The notes below the pieces were generated by a model that had not been told where the DNA came from, did no database searches, and saw only the letters and a list, made by a program, of their open reading frames with translations. Source: Desulfuromonas acetexigens (GTDB taxonomy: Bacteria > Desulfobacterota > Desulfuromonadia > Desulfuromonadales > Trichloromonadaceae). Taken from it: a stretch of 64,000 nt of DNA. The translations under genes and the position numbers were made by a program. Location: positions 523,355 through 587,354 of the forward strand of contig NZ_FOJJ01000001.1 in the NCBI RefSeq assembly GCF_900111775.1, read 5' to 3'. The number at the start of each line of letters is the position of its first letter. Position 1 is the stretch's first letter. Below are positions 18,796 through 30,744 of the stretch, in pieces.

Positions 18796-20247
18796 TTAAA
18801 AATGTCGTTTGCGTTCCGTGGATGACCCAAGGCCGAGCATCTCTCGATACTTGGTCACGGTCCGACGGGCGATATCGATCCCCTGCTCCAGCAGCAGGTC
18901 GACGATTTTCTGATCGGAAAAGGGCTTCTTTTGATTTTCTCCGGCAATGATCTCCTTGATTTTGCTCTTAACGCTCTCCGAGGCGACGGAATCGCCTTCG
19001 GTGGTATTGATGCCGCTGTTGAAAAAATATTTAAGCTCAAAAAGCCCCTGCGGGGTCTGTACGTACTTATTGGTAGTAACGCGGCTGATGGTCGACTCGT
19101 GCATCTCAATATCCTCGGCCACATCGCGCAAAACCAGAGGTTTGAGGTAGGCGACCCCCTTGTCGAAAAACTCCCGCTGAAACTTGACAATGCTCTTGGT
19201 CACCTTGTAAATGGTGCGCTGCCGCTGATGAATACTCTTGATCAGCCAGACGGCGCCGCGCATCTTATCTTGAATGTACTCGCCGGCCTGGGCGTCGATC
19301 CCCTCCCCGCCCGCCAAGGCGTTGCGGTAAAAGGCATTGATGCGTAGGTTGGGCAGACCTTCGTCGTTAAGGACCACGACATATTCGTCATTGATCTTAT
19401 AGACGAAAATATCGGGGGTGATGTAATGCACCTCCTCCTGGGTAAAGATGCTTCCGGGCCGGGGATCGAGTCCCGAAATAATCTTGGCGGCACCAAGAAC
19501 GTCGTCGAGGGTCACCCCCAGAGCCTTGGCGATCACCGAATATTTACGCACTTCAAGGTCAGGGATGTGATTGAGCAGAACCGCCTCGACCAGACTCCCT
19601 TCCATGCCCAGGTGGCGGACCTGATGCAGCAGGCACTCCCGGAGATCACGGGAAGCCACCCCCGGAGGATCGAAATCCTGTACCACGGCCAAGGCCTGAG
19701 CAACCTTGTCAACAGGGGCGCCGGAGGTCGCGGCGATTTCTTCGAGAGAGGCCTGAAGATAGCCGTCATCGTCGAGGTTGCCGATAATCTCGGCGGCGAC
19801 ACGGCGGACATCATCATTAAGACGCGAAAGGTTGAGTTGCCAAAGCAGGTGGTCGGAGAGGTTCCCTTTTTTGGTCAGCAGATTCTCGTAGGACGGGCGA
19901 TCTTCGTCTTCCTCATAAAAGTCCGCCGTCGACCCACCGAGGCTGTAGCCTTCCAAGTAGGTCTGCCAATCGATATCCGCGACCCCTTCGTTCTCGCCGG
20001 AAACTTCCCGAACCTCGTCAACGGACGTCTCGCTCGCCGGGGATTCACCGACGACGGCTTCCTCAAACTCTTTCTCCTCAGGAGCTTCCGCTGCTTCCTC
20101 GAGAATCGGATTTTCTTCCAACTCCTGCTGCACCATGTCAACCAGTTCCATACGCGACAACTGGAGCAGCTTGATTGCCTGCTGCAACTGGGGGGTCATC
20201 ACCAGCTGCTGGCTGAGCTTGAGTTGTTGACGGATCTCTAAAGCCAT
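18796..20247 (-). CDS. rpoN: RNA polymerase sigma-54 factor
   Basis: Sigma-54, 483 residues. Region I is the Gln/Leu-rich start (LKLSQQLVMTPQLQQAIKLLQLSRMEL), followed by an acidic region II, a core-binding region III and the DNA-binding C-terminus, including the HTH around MHESTISRVTTNKYVQTPQG and the RpoN box ARRTVTKYRE. It recognises -24/-12 promoters and needs enhancer-binding activators. It sits between lptB and hpf/ptsN, the conserved arrangement. Confidence 0.97.
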   Translation of the reverse strand: MALEIRQQLKLSQQLVMTPQLQQAIKLLQLSRMELVDMVQQELEENPILEEAAEAPEEKEFEEAVVGESPASETSVDEVREVSGENEGVADIDWQTYLEGYSLGGSTADFYEEDEDRPSYENLLTKKGNLSDHLLWQLNLSRLNDDVRRVAAEIIGNLDDDGYLQASLEEIAATSGAPVDKVAQALAVVQDFDPPGVASRDLRECLLHQVRHLGMEGSLVEAVLLNHIPDLEVRKYSVIAKALGVTLDDVLGAAKIISGLDPRPGSIFTQEEVHYITPDIFVYKINDEYVVVLNDEGLPNLRINAFYRNALAGGEGIDAQAGEYIQDKMRGAVWLIKSIHQRQRTIYKVTKSIVKFQREFFDKGVAYLKPLVLRDVAEDIEMHESTISRVTTNKYVQTPQGLFELKYFFNSGINTTEGDSVASESVKSKIKEIIAGENQKKPFSDQKIVDLLLEQGIDIARRTVTKYREMLGLGSSTERKRHF

Positions 20248-20306
20248 CTACCGACTCACTTGGTTGCAGGGTTGCTGCGGACGCGGGGCGATGCGTCGCG
20301 CGGGGC

Positions 20307-21035
20307 TCACAGTTGGAAAGATTCTCCCAGATAAATGGCGCGGGCGGCAGAACTGGCCGCGATTTCCTCGGGGGCGCCATATTCGAGGACAGCCCCCTCA
20401 TTGAGAATATACGCTTTGTCGCAAACGCCGAGGGTCTCACGCACATTGTGGTCGGAAATGAGCACCCCGATCCCCCGGGACTTCAGCGCCGTAATGATCG
20501 ATTGGATATCCATGACGGCGATGGGATCAATGCCGGCAAAGGGTTCATCGAGCAGGATAAAAACCGGTTCGATGACCAACGCTCGAGCGATCTCCAGCCG
20601 CCGCCGCTCTCCCCCGGAAAGGGCATAGCCATAGGACTTAGCGACATGGCCGAGGCGGAAATCCTCCAGCAATTCGGCAACACGCTCAATCCGCTGCGCC
20701 GACGTCAGGTCCAGGGTTTCCAAGATCGCCAGCAGATTCTGTTCCACGGTAAGCTTACGGAAGACCGAAGCTTCCTGGGGCAGATAGGAAATTCCGGCCC
20801 GCGCCCGCTGATACATAGGAAACTGGGTGATGTTGAGATCATCGAGAAAGACCTCTCCGCGGTCGGGCCTGACCAACCCCACCATCATGTAAAAGCAGGT
20901 GGTTTTACCGGCACCATTCGGCCCGAGCAGCCCGATGACCTCCCCGGAAAGGAGTTCCAAGTCGACATCGCGCACCACCTGTCGCCCGCGATAGGCTTTA
21001 TTCAAGCCCCGAGCGTTCAGACGGCGGATCTTCAC
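20307..21035 (-). CDS. lptB: LPS export ABC ATPase LptB
   Basis: Cytoplasmic ATPase of LptB2FG, 242 residues. Walker [10 protein letters not shown], signature [15 protein letters not shown] and Walker [14 protein letters not shown] are intact. [18 protein letters not shown] is characteristic of LptB. The start overlaps the lptA stop as ATGA. Confidence 0.96.
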   Translation of the reverse strand: MKIRRLNARGLNKAYRGRQVVRDVDLELLSGEVIGLLGPNGAGKTTCFYMMVGLVRPDRGEVFLDDLNITQFPMYQRARAGISYLPQEASVFRKLTVEQNLLAILETLDLTSAQRIERVAELLEDFRLGHVAKSYGYALSGGERRRLEIARALVIEPVFILLDEPFAGIDPIAVMDIQSIITALKSRGIGVLISDHNVRETLGVCDKAYILNEGAVLEYGAPEEIAASSAARAIYLGESFQL

Positions 21036-21547
21036 TTTTTCTCCCCTTGAGGATGGAAGACCGCGTTCACCCGGCCGCCTTCCTTGCCAGTGACCACACT
21101 ACGCTCCTCGTTGAGGAAGACGGTAATCTCATCCCCCTGAACCGAATCCTTGCCCTGATGGACCTTGGGCGAACCGGTGAGGACAACCTTGCTTTCGCGA
21201 TTGAAAAAAACCGCCTTGCCGCCGGTAGCGGTCCGTTCTCCCTGGACTATGCGCACGTTACCAACCGCCACGACTTGGTCGATATCCCTTTGCTTACCCG
21301 TGGAATAATGGATCGTCACTTCGTCGGCGTAGATGGTGGCATCTCCCTGCTTGGCGACGACGGTGCCGCTGAACTTGGCGCGTCCCGACGGGTCATCCCC
21401 CTCCAGCCGATCAGAGGTGATTTCAATCGGCTGAGAGTTATCGAAGTTCCCCAACGCCGAGGACTTTTCCTCGGCGCTAGCGACAGCGCCACAGCAGAGG
21501 AGAAACAAAGCCAATAGCAGGCTTTTGGTCGGAATGAATGATTTCAT
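21032..21547 (-). CDS. lptA: Periplasmic LPS bridge protein LptA
   Basis: OstA-like beta-jellyroll protein, 171 residues, that polymerises between inner and outer membrane to carry LPS. A cleavable signal peptide ([16 protein letters not shown]) precedes [23 protein letters not shown] and repeated beta segments. Coupled to lptC upstream and lptB downstream by ATGA overlaps. Confidence 0.92.
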   Translation of the reverse strand: MKSFIPTKSLLLALFLLCCGAVASAEEKSSALGNFDNSQPIEITSDRLEGDDPSGRAKFSGTVVAKQGDATIYADEVTIHYSTGKQRDIDQVVAVGNVRIVQGERTATGGKAVFFNRESKVVLTGSPKVHQGKDSVQGDEITVFLNEERSVVTGKEGGRVNAVFHPQGEKK

Positions 21548-22116
21548 GGCTTGGCAACCTTTTGTATCCGCGCCTTAACCTGGCCGAGAACCTGGTAGGC
21601 ATGCTTGTCCACGTCGAATTTCAGTCCCGTTCCGGTCAACTCCATTTCATCGGAGAGCATGCGGATGGGAGCATCGGTCGTGATCAATCGAGCCGCTTCG
21701 GAAAAATCGAGATAATCGGAGTAAAAAAAGTAACCTCGGACGCTCTCCACCACAACCTCTCCCCGGGCGGTAACTTCCTTGCTTTCCGTATGCAGTTCAC
21801 CCGTTTGCGACTTAAGGGTGGCGATCTGCTCGCCCTGCTCGTCGAAAAAGGTCATGAAGACATCGCGAATCAGGGTAAATCCATCTTTGACACTATAATC
21901 CGCCGAATCGGCCAACAGGTGCCAGCGGCGCAAACCGTCGCGGGTTTCCGTATAATCGATCCCCTTGACTACGATATCGACATTCTGCGGTAAAGCCTCA
22001 ATCAACTCTTCCGGCGCCCTTTCCCGGTAGTTCACGAGCACTATCACAAGCAGTACAGAAGACAGTACAGCGATGAACAAACCTAATAAATTTCGGGCGC
22101 TTATCTTGATTTTCAT
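21544..22116 (-). CDS. lptC: LPS export protein LptC
   Basis: Single-pass inner-membrane protein, about 190 residues. An N-terminal helix (LLGLFIAVLSSVLLVIVLV) is followed by the periplasmic LptC jellyroll with LRRWHLLADSADYSVKDGFT. It receives LPS from LptFG and passes it to LptA. The start is the ATG giving MKIKISARNL; the earlier in-frame ATG lies inside the predicted -10 box. No Shine-Dalgarno is visible, and the predicted transcript would begin about 5 bases before this ATG. Confidence 0.9.
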   Translation of the reverse strand: MKIKISARNLLGLFIAVLSSVLLVIVLVNYRERAPEELIEALPQNVDIVVKGIDYTETRDGLRRWHLLADSADYSVKDGFTLIRDVFMTFFDEQGEQIATLKSQTGELHTESKEVTARGEVVVESVRGYFFYSDYLDFSEAARLITTDAPIRMLSDEMELTGTGLKFDVDKHAYQVLGQVKARIQKVAKP

Positions 22117-22127
22117 GACTGAAAGGC

Positions 22128-22156
22128 AGTATAGCATTTCACCAGAGAAGAGTAAA
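22128..22156 (-). promoter_or_regulatory. predicted sigma70 promoter for lptCAB
   Basis: On the minus strand TTTACT, 17 bases, TATACT. The -10 ends 11 bases before the lptC ATG, so the leader would be only about 5 bases. It lies in the gap between kdsC and lptC. Confidence 0.6.
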
Positions 22157-22195
22157 GACGAATCCTGGCTATTGGCACGAGAATTGAAAGAGAGT

Positions 22196-22723
22196 TCAGT
22201 TCTTACCGTCGACGAAGTACCGGGCGGTGATATGCTCCCAGGCGCCGGTTCCCTTTAACAGCAAATCACAGACTTCACGCACGGCCCCGCGTCCGCCCCG
22301 ACGCCGGGCGACATAATCAACCAGGGGCTTGACCTCATCGATGGCATCGGCCACCGTCGCCGCAAAACCGACCCGGCGCAAAATCGGCAAATCGACGACG
22401 TCGTCGCCGACATAAGCCACTTGCGCGTCACTCAACCTCCGCTCCGCCAAAATCTGTTGATAGGGAATGAGTTTATCCAAAGCGCCCTGCTGCACAATCG
22501 TAATCCCCAGCTCGCGGGCCCGAACCTCTACCACCGCGGAGGTGCGGCCGGTGATGATGCCGACCTCGATGCCGGCCCGCTGGAGCATCTTGATGCCGTG
22601 ACCATCCTTGACGTCGAAGGCCTTGGTTTCCACCCCGTGATGATCATAGATAATGCGCCCGTCAGTCAGCACGCCATCCACATCGAGCAGTAACAGCCTT
22701 ATATCCCCGAGATTTTTCAGCAT
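22196..22723 (-). CDS. kdsC: 3-deoxy-D-manno-octulosonate 8-phosphate phosphatase
   Basis: HAD-superfamily phosphatase, 175 residues, that releases Kdo from Kdo-8-phosphate. Motif I LLLDVDGVLTDG, motif II GIITGRTS and motif III YVGDDVVDLP are in order. It lacks a cap domain, as expected for this tetrameric family. The start overlaps the kdsD stop as TGATG. Confidence 0.94.
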   Translation of the reverse strand: MLKNLGDIRLLLLDVDGVLTDGRIIYDHHGVETKAFDVKDGHGIKMLQRAGIEVGIITGRTSAVVEVRARELGITIVQQGALDKLIPYQQILAERRLSDAQVAYVGDDVVDLPILRRVGFAATVADAIDEVKPLVDYVARRRGGRGAVREVCDLLLKGTGAWEHITARYFVDGKN

Positions 22724-23694
22724 CAGACCACCCCCGCCTTGAGCAGATCATGGAGATGAAGAATCCCCACCGGCACGCGGCTTTCGTCCGACTCGAAGAC
22801 AAATAAAGAGGTAATGGAGTATTGTTCCATCTTCTGCATCGCCTTGGCCGCCAGATTGGAACGCAAAATCCGTTTGGGATTCACCGCCATTAGATCGCAA
22901 ATCGGTCGGTTCAGGGCATCCAGTCCGTTTTCGATGGAGCGACGCAGATCACCGTCGGTAAAGACTCCGACCAGTTCCCCCTGCTCATCGGCCACTCCGG
23001 TGATTCCCAACTTTTTACTGGTGATCTCGAAGAGCGCCTCCTTGAGCGGGACCTCCGGGCGCACCAGGGGAATCGCCTCACCGGCATGCATGAGATCCTC
23101 GACCCGCAGCAGCAAGCGCTTACCAAGAGCACCGCCGGGATGAAAGAGGGCGAAATCCTCCTCCTTGAAGCCGCGCCGTACCAGCAGGGCTACCGCCAGG
23201 GCATCGCCCATGGCGACCGTCGCCGTGGTGCTGGCGGTCGGGGCCAAACCGAGAGGGCAGGCCTCTTCCTTGACGGAAATGTCGAGCAGAACGTCGCCGG
23301 CTCGCGCCAGGGTACTGTTGGGTTTACCGGTCATGGCGATGAGCGGCAAACCCATGCGCTTGATCACCGGCAGGATGCGGGTAATCTCCTCGGTTTCCCC
23401 CGAGTTGGAGACCGCCATCACCACATCCCCCCGCATGAGCATGCCGAGATCGCCGTGAATCCCTTCCGCCGGATGAAGAAAGAGGGCCGGGGTTCCCGTC
23501 GACGCCATGGTCGCCGCGACCTTCTGGCAGATCAGGCCCGACTTGCCCATGCCAGTGATCACCACCCGCCCCTTGCAAGCCAGCATCATCTCCACCGCCA
23601 CCACAAAACGTTCGTCGATGCGGTCGTGCAGGGCCAACACTGCCTCCGCCTCGATCTTAAGCACATGCTTGGCCGTGTCGATCATCTCATTCAC
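22723..23694 (-). CDS. kdsD: Arabinose-5-phosphate isomerase
   Basis: KpsF/GutQ-type isomerase, 323 residues, making arabinose-5-phosphate from ribulose-5-phosphate for Kdo synthesis. SIS domain first (RVVITGMGKSGLICQKVAATMASTGT is its nucleotide-like loop region, about 45-70; SNSGETEEI after it), then two CBS repeats from about residue 210. A GTG start is used as given; an ATG three codons later is possible. Tightly packed between kdsA and kdsC. Confidence 0.94.
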   Translation of the reverse strand: MNEMIDTAKHVLKIEAEAVLALHDRIDERFVVAVEMMLACKGRVVITGMGKSGLICQKVAATMASTGTPALFLHPAEGIHGDLGMLMRGDVVMAVSNSGETEEITRILPVIKRMGLPLIAMTGKPNSTLARAGDVLLDISVKEEACPLGLAPTASTTATVAMGDALAVALLVRRGFKEEDFALFHPGGALGKRLLLRVEDLMHAGEAIPLVRPEVPLKEALFEITSKKLGITGVADEQGELVGVFTDGDLRRSIENGLDALNRPICDLMAVNPKRILRSNLAAKAMQKMEQYSITSLFVFESDESRVPVGILHLHDLLKAGVV

Positions 23695-23697
23695 GGG

Positions 23698-26179
<2,482 letters not shown>

Positions 26180-26236
26180 TCAAAGTGGCGATAGTACACT
26201 GCCGCCCACAAAAAGAAAACCCCAAATTCCCCCAGG

Positions 26237-26995
26237 CTAACCCGCTTCGCCTTGTGCCAGCAGATCCCGCACCCGTTCCAGATCCTCGGGGGTATCGACC
26301 CCCTGGGAGACCAGGTCGGTCGCCACCACCCGGATCCGGAAGCCATGCTCCAGAGCCCGCAACTGCTCCAGTTTTTCCGTGTTTTCCAGCGGCGTCGCCG
26401 GCAACTTAGGATAGGCGAGGAGAAATTCCTTGCGGTAAACATAGAGGCCGATGTGCTTATTGCCGCCGAGCAGGGCGAAATTCTCCGCCAGGGTCTCGGC
26501 ATGGTCGCGAGGATGGGGGATGGGCGCCCGGGAAAAATAGAGGGCAAATCCCTGGCCGTCAACCACTACCTTGACCACGTTGGGGTTAAGGAACTCTGCT
26601 ACTGAGGCCAGCGAGGTCATCAGCGTCCCCATGGGGATGGACGCATCCCGCACAAGGGGTGCCACCGCCAGGTCGATCATGCGCGGATCGATCAGGGGTT
26701 CGTCCCCCTGTACATTCACGACGATATCAGTCTCGATCCCCTCGGCGACCTCGGCCAACCGATCGGTGCCGGTGGGATGATCGGATCGGGTCATCCAGGC
26801 CTCGCCGCCAAAAGCGGAAACCGCCTCGAAGATGCGCGCGTCATCGGTGGCGACAATGACCCGGTCGACGCGGGTCGAGCGGAGGGTGCGCTCATAGACC
26901 CACTGGATCATCGGCTTGCCGAGAATCTCAGCCAGGGGTTTGCCGGGAAAACGGGTCGAGGCATAACGGGCGGGGATGATCGCGGTAACGCGCAT
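26237..26995 (-). CDS. kdsB: CMP-Kdo synthetase
   Basis: 3-deoxy-manno-octulosonate cytidylyltransferase, 252 residues, activating Kdo with CTP. N-terminal [24 protein letters not shown], the QGDEPLIDP motif and [11 protein letters not shown] are diagnostic. First gene of the kdsB-pyrG-kdsA-kdsD-kdsC group. Confidence 0.96.
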   Translation of the reverse strand: MRVTAIIPARYASTRFPGKPLAEILGKPMIQWVYERTLRSTRVDRVIVATDDARIFEAVSAFGGEAWMTRSDHPTGTDRLAEVAEGIETDIVVNVQGDEPLIDPRMIDLAVAPLVRDASIPMGTLMTSLASVAEFLNPNVVKVVVDGQGFALYFSRAPIPHPRDHAETLAENFALLGGNKHIGLYVYRKEFLLAYPKLPATPLENTEKLEQLRALEHGFRIRVVATDLVSQGVDTPEDLERVRDLLAQGEAG

Positions 26996-27069
26996 GGGGG
27001 GAGCCTTTCAGAGCCGGGATGAAAAAGGCGAACGGACCGCCCGCAGAGTAAGAAAAAGCCTTGGGAAAG

Positions 27070-27576
27070 TCAAGGCGCGCCAACGCTCCCCTGCCCCGGC
27101 CAGGGCATGACTGGCACCGTGCTGATGCTGTTCTTTGGGCTGCCCTCGATAACCCGGTCACTGTAGGAGACATAGACCAGCACATTACGTTCGCGGTCGA
27201 AGAAACGAACAACATGCAACTCCTTGAAAAGCAAGCTGCGGCGCTCGTCGAAAACCTCTTCGCCATCCTTAAGTTCGCCGAGAAAACGGATCGGCCCAAC
27301 CTGGCGACAGGCAATGGCGGCGTCGCTGACATCCTCGGCCACCCCAATGGCCCCCTTGACCCCGCCGGTCTGGGCCCGACTGATATGACAGGCCACCCCC
27401 TGGACTTTCGGATCGTCGAACCCGTCGATCACGATCTTGTCGTTCGGCCCCATCCAGCGGAAACGAGTACTGACCTCGCCGGTTACACCCCGATCCGGAC
27501 GACTGAAAACCCAGACCCCGAACCCGACCAGCACCAACAGCAAAAACACGCCAAACAGCAAGGCCAGACGTTTCAT
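27070..27576 (-). CDS. CreA-family protein
   Basis: About 168 residues. An N-terminal hydrophobic segment ([21 protein letters not shown]) acts as signal anchor or signal peptide. The rest matches the CreA family: [48 protein letters not shown] and [24 protein letters not shown]. Two conserved Cys could form a disulfide in the periplasm. CreA function is not established. The second ATG is chosen (GGGAGG 6 bases upstream). Its 5' side abuts the genomic island's left end. Confidence 0.88.
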   Translation of the reverse strand: MKRLALLFGVFLLLVLVGFGVWVFSRPDRGVTGEVSTRFRWMGPNDKIVIDGFDDPKVQGVACHISRAQTGGVKGAIGVAEDVSDAAIACRQVGPIRFLGELKDGEEVFDERRSLLFKELHVVRFFDRERNVLVYVSYSDRVIEGSPKNSISTVPVMPWPGQGSVGAP

Positions 27577-27786
27577 CATTATCCTCCCAAAAGGTACGGC
27601 GTTAAAACTCGTGGCGCAGGCCTTGGCGGCAAAGACTCGATCGCCGTGTGCAGCCTCACCCTTTCATTTTTGTTTTGCAACAGTGTATGGTAAATGACAG
27701 GAATTGCGAGCGGGCGGCCCTGCCCCCACAAAATGAAAAGGTTCCAGGCCTCTTCTGCAACGGCCTGAAACCCTTCAATATTTTCT

Positions 27787-27842
27787 TGGTGCCCGGGACC
27801 GGGATCGAACCGGTACGATCTAGGATCGAGGGATTTTAAGTC
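27787..27842. repeat. Left attachment repeat (tRNA-Leu 3' fragment)
   Basis: 56 bases identical to the 3' part of the tRNA-Leu gene at 36104-36159, including the encoded CCA, T-arm, variable arm and half the anticodon stem-loop. The match ends inside the anticodon stem. It lacks the tRNA 5' half, so it is not a functional tRNA. Confidence 0.95.
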
Positions 27843-27925
27843 TCTATCGACAATTTTTAATCGTTGATTTATGCATTTGTTTTCAATAGGTTTTTTTACC
27901 ATTTTATAAATCATAAAAAATTCAC

Positions 27926-27943
27926 GGATGCAAAATGGATGCA
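27926..27943 (+). repeat. Left arm-type repeats GGATGCA (x2)
   Basis: Two GGATGCA copies with an 11-base period, 84 bases inside the left attachment repeat. The same paired motif occurs at the right end of the island. Probable integrase arm-binding sites. Confidence 0.65.
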
Positions 27944-27993
27944 CTTCTGTTATGTTGGTTGCCGGACAAGGAAACCCAAAACAGGGGGCAAAA

Positions 27994-29001
27994 TTGGCGA
28001 CGATCTATCAGCGGGCAAACGGAAAATGGACCGCTCAAGTCCGGCGAGGTGGGCGGCTGCACAGTAACACGTTCAGCACTCGGGCACTCGCCGAAAAATG
28101 GGCGCGGGGGGTGGAATCCGACATAGAGCGGGGCCGGATCACCGGCGAAGATGAAGCGGCCCGCCGGACCAAGGTAGCAGAGGCGGTGGAGCGGTATATT
28201 GGGGAGCGGATCGAGGGCCGGAGCCATGCCCGCCGGGACCAAAACCGGCTGAATGCACTGCTGACGGCTACGGGATGGGGAGCACTCCCCCTGCCCGCCC
28301 TGCGCCCTGCGGCCATATCCAACTACACCCGGGAGCGGACGGCGGCGGGATGCCGCCCCGACACGGTCCGGCTCGATCTGGCGGCGCTGTCGGCGGTCTA
28401 TCAGCATGCGATCACGGAATGGGGAATGGATATAGACAATCCCTGTCGTCGCGTCCGCCGCCCGTCTCTGGCCGGAACGGGCCGGGATAGACGACTGAAA
28501 CCCGGGGAATGGGAGCGGCTGATGGAAGCTGCCTCGGATGCATTCCGCCCCGTGCTGCAATGGGCTGTGGAAACGGCGATGAGGCGGGAAGAAATCGCCC
28601 GACTGACGTGGGAGCATGTCGACATGAAGCGGGGAACCGCGCACCTGCCCCAGACCAAAAACGGAGAAGCCCGGACGGTCCCGCTGTCCGTTGCGGCGCT
28701 CGATGTACTCAGGGGGCTACCTACCTATTCCCCGGAAGATAAAAACCGCTCAGGGGCCGTTTTCGGTGTCACGCCCGACCGGCTCACGAAATGGATGGCG
28801 GTGACTACGGTTAAAGCCGGGGTAGAGGATATGCGGTTTCATGACCTTCGCCACGAGGCGACCAGCAGGCTGTTCGAATTGGGGTTATTTAATGTCCTCG
28901 AAATTGCGAGGATAACCGGCCATAAAACGCTGTCGATGTTGTCGAGATACACTCATCTCGACCCCGCCACCTTGGCCCGGAAGCTGCGTGGGGAACCCTG
29001 A
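27994..29001 (+). CDS. Phage-type tyrosine integrase
   Basis: Site-specific recombinase that would insert and excise the island. Order: N-terminal arm-binding domain (ATIYQRANGKWTAQVRRGG), SAM-like core-binding domain, catalytic domain with Arg in AMRREEIARLTWEHVD, the HDLRHEATS box, and GHKTLSMLSRYTHL with the nucleophilic Tyr near the end. The open frame reaches an ATG at 27928, but that ATG lies inside an arm-type repeat. The TTG at 27994, after GGGGG, fits homologous starts better. It lacks the extra domain of integron integrases, so it is not IntI. Confidence 0.92.
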   Translation: MATIYQRANGKWTAQVRRGGRLHSNTFSTRALAEKWARGVESDIERGRITGEDEAARRTKVAEAVERYIGERIEGRSHARRDQNRLNALLTATGWGALPLPALRPAAISNYTRERTAAGCRPDTVRLDLAALSAVYQHAITEWGMDIDNPCRRVRRPSLAGTGRDRRLKPGEWERLMEAASDAFRPVLQWAVETAMRREEIARLTWEHVDMKRGTAHLPQTKNGEARTVPLSVAALDVLRGLPTYSPEDKNRSGAVFGVTPDRLTKWMAVTTVKAGVEDMRFHDLRHEATSRLFELGLFNVLEIARITGHKTLSMLSRYTHLDPATLARKLRGEP

Positions 29002-29101
29002 CTGCTTATTATCACCGAAACCCTCCACAGATTCCCAAGCGAAAGCACCCAACTACGAATGGATTGTTTGTATTTCTTGATCTTATGATTTTATATTTTA
29101 T

Positions 29102-29205
29102 GCCTAACGGTGAAGATAACCGGCGGCGGCCTGATGCAGGCATACCACCGAATTAAGCAATTTTACACAGACGTATTTTCCGTCAGGCTGATTGCATGGT
29201 TAGCA
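29102..29205 (-). repeat. attC site 1
   Basis: Read on the minus strand it starts TGCTAAC and ends GTTAGGC, 104 bases, imperfect palindrome. The R'' box TGCTAAC is the complement of the GTTAGCA junction at the 5' end of its own cassette, the rule for genuine cassettes. Terminal site of the array. Confidence 0.88.
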
Positions 29206-29215
29206 GGATTTTTGT

Positions 29216-29680
29216 TTATTGTGCTTTGCGTAACAACCTTTTGGTATCGACTGATAATGAAGATAATTGGTTCATGATGTCTAGTTTTCTTAATGTCAGA
29301 TCAGCTCTGAACGCGTTGACGATTTCATTTATTTGTCTTTTGTTTTTTGAATATTGTTCAGGCTTCATTTGTAGAAATTTGAATACCTGTTTTGTTGAGT
29401 GTTCATCTAGCAATAATGCTTCAGCCAGGATTAAGTTTAATAATGCCGCCGCCTCTTTTTGGTAAACAAGATCTGATTTTGGTACGTCGACCGTATCGAG
29501 AGAAACGCCGAGTGTGTAAACCTTTGATATTTGGCCGGATAGTTTTCTATAGGCGGCAAGTCGTTGTTTGAATAATTCGCTTCTATTTTTGTCGGTTGCT
29601 ACATACCATCCGGCAATAAACGCTCCGGCAACAGAAAATAAGACGCCAAGCGCAGAAATTATAGATAGAAAAATTTGCAT
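29216..29680 (-). CDS. Cassette 5: small membrane-anchored helical protein
   Basis: 154 residues, family not recognised. An N-terminal membrane helix (IISALGVLFSVAGAFIAGWYVA) is followed by a cytoplasmic, mainly helical region with many Lys/Leu (FKQRLAAYRKLSGQISKVY; NEIVNAFRADLTLRKLDIMNQL). It is AT-rich compared with the core genome. The stop lies 11 bases before attC1. Confidence 0.75.
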   Translation of the reverse strand: MQIFLSIISALGVLFSVAGAFIAGWYVATDKNRSELFKQRLAAYRKLSGQISKVYTLGVSLDTVDVPKSDLVYQKEAAALLNLILAEALLLDEHSTKQVFKFLQMKPEQYSKNKRQINEIVNAFRADLTLRKLDIMNQLSSLSVDTKRLLRKAQ

Positions 29681-29690
29681 TGTTTTTTCC

Positions 29691-29796
29691 TGCTAACGGA
29701 TTTGCATAACCGGCAGTGCACTGTGGTCACAATTTAGTAACGACTTATTCGGGAACCGCCCCTGCTGAACCTGTCCGGTTAATGCTTTGGTTAGCG
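29691..29796 (-). repeat. attC site 2
   Basis: Minus strand CGCTAAC to GTTAGCA, 106 bases. R'' complements the GTTAGCG boundary that starts its cassette. The last 17 codons of the cassette 4 gene read into this attC. Confidence 0.85.
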
Positions 29797-30707
29797 TCTT
29801 CTATTGGATTATTTTCAATAGTACGCAAGAAGTATTTCTTTGGAATTTCAATATTGTCTCCATTTATTTTAAATATGACAGTAACGTCACCAAGGACCGA
29901 AGGATTGGCACTTAGATAATTTGGGTCAATATTTGGGTCAAGTTGAAGTGGGACCCGTTTGTCAGAAACCTCAGGCACAACCGCGGCCCAACCCTTCTTT
30001 AAGCTATCAAGATCAGTCGCCCTTATAATTACATTTGTGCTTTTATAATCTCTGATAATTTCATCGGTAGCATCGGGGGGCACATAGCTTGGAAATGCTC
30101 GAATCGTTTCAGCGGTTAGCGCAGTTTGCGGGTCACCATCAAAGGTTATTGATGCCCTTTGATCCTTTTTTGCGGGCATGATCACTTTGATTGCATCTTG
30201 GGCCAACTCTTTTTTGCTTTTTACACTGGTTTCAATGATGGCCCGAAAATCATCCGGACTCATTTCAACCATGCCAGCACCAAGATTTATTATCACATTG
30301 TTGTTTGCCTCAATTGTAGTTTGATTTTTAGGATCTGATGGAATCTTGGAAAGGCCATAGGCTCCACCCATTAAAATTAATGCCAAGATAATTACAGAGA
30401 GGGTCTTGTTGTCTTGTTGAAGTTTTTCCATGCCTGTTTTCTTTCTTAGTTTTTTTATAAAATCATCTAAGGCACCTTGGTCACCAAAGAAAAACTTAAC
30501 AATGAAATCTTCCAGAAGGCTCCCGGATTCAATTTTTTTTATGTAAACATCGACTTTGTCAATTTTTACTCCGGGGAAAAGCCTCTCGAGAACCTCAGGT
30601 GATGCTTTTATGACCCTTTCTAGGGCCATTAAAGACTCAGCTATCTCGGTCACCGGAATGGGATTTTCATTCGAATAAAATATTCGGTGACTAGTAGTAA
30701 GCTCCAT
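29745..30707 (-). CDS. Cassette 4: unknown protein with one central membrane segment
   Basis: 320 residues, family not recognised. N-terminal cytoplasmic part (about 1-95) is charged and helical. One hydrophobic segment at about 103-120 (LSVIILALILMGGAYGL) follows, then a region of about 190 residues, including TIEANNNVIINLG and a C-terminal beta-rich part (VLGDVTVIFKINGDNIEIPKKYFLRTIE). It could be a membrane sensor or effector. The C-terminus is encoded partly by attC2. Confidence 0.75.
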   Translation of the reverse strand: MELTTSHRIFYSNENPIPVTEIAESLMALERVIKASPEVLERLFPGVKIDKVDVYIKKIESGSLLEDFIVKFFFGDQGALDDFIKKLRKKTGMEKLQQDNKTLSVIILALILMGGAYGLSKIPSDPKNQTTIEANNNVIINLGAGMVEMSPDDFRAIIETSVKSKKELAQDAIKVIMPAKKDQRASITFDGDPQTALTAETIRAFPSYVPPDATDEIIRDYKSTNVIIRATDLDSLKKGWAAVVPEVSDKRVPLQLDPNIDPNYLSANPSVLGDVTVIFKINGDNIEIPKKYFLRTIENNPIEDANQSINRTGSAGAVPE

Positions 30708-30744
30708 TTTCTGATTCTCGCTTTTAATATTTAATTATTTTTGA

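Noticed and set aside
22160..22195. Sigma-54 promoter (TGGCACG) near kdsC end
   Set aside because: The -24 box resembles the consensus, but the -12 GC is absent and it points away from any gene on the plus strand.
27787..27842. Second tRNA-Leu gene
   Set aside because: Only the 3' 56 bases are present; the 5' half of the anticodon stem, D-arm and acceptor 5' strand are missing.
27579..27944. 121-codon minus-strand frame upstream of the CreA-like gene
   Set aside because: It reads through the tRNA remnant and island end; the composition is patchy and it has no domain.
27994..29001. Integron integrase (IntI)
   Set aside because: It is a tyrosine recombinase near attC sites, but it lacks the IntI-specific extra segment and sits beside a tRNA attachment repeat with arm sites, so it serves the island.
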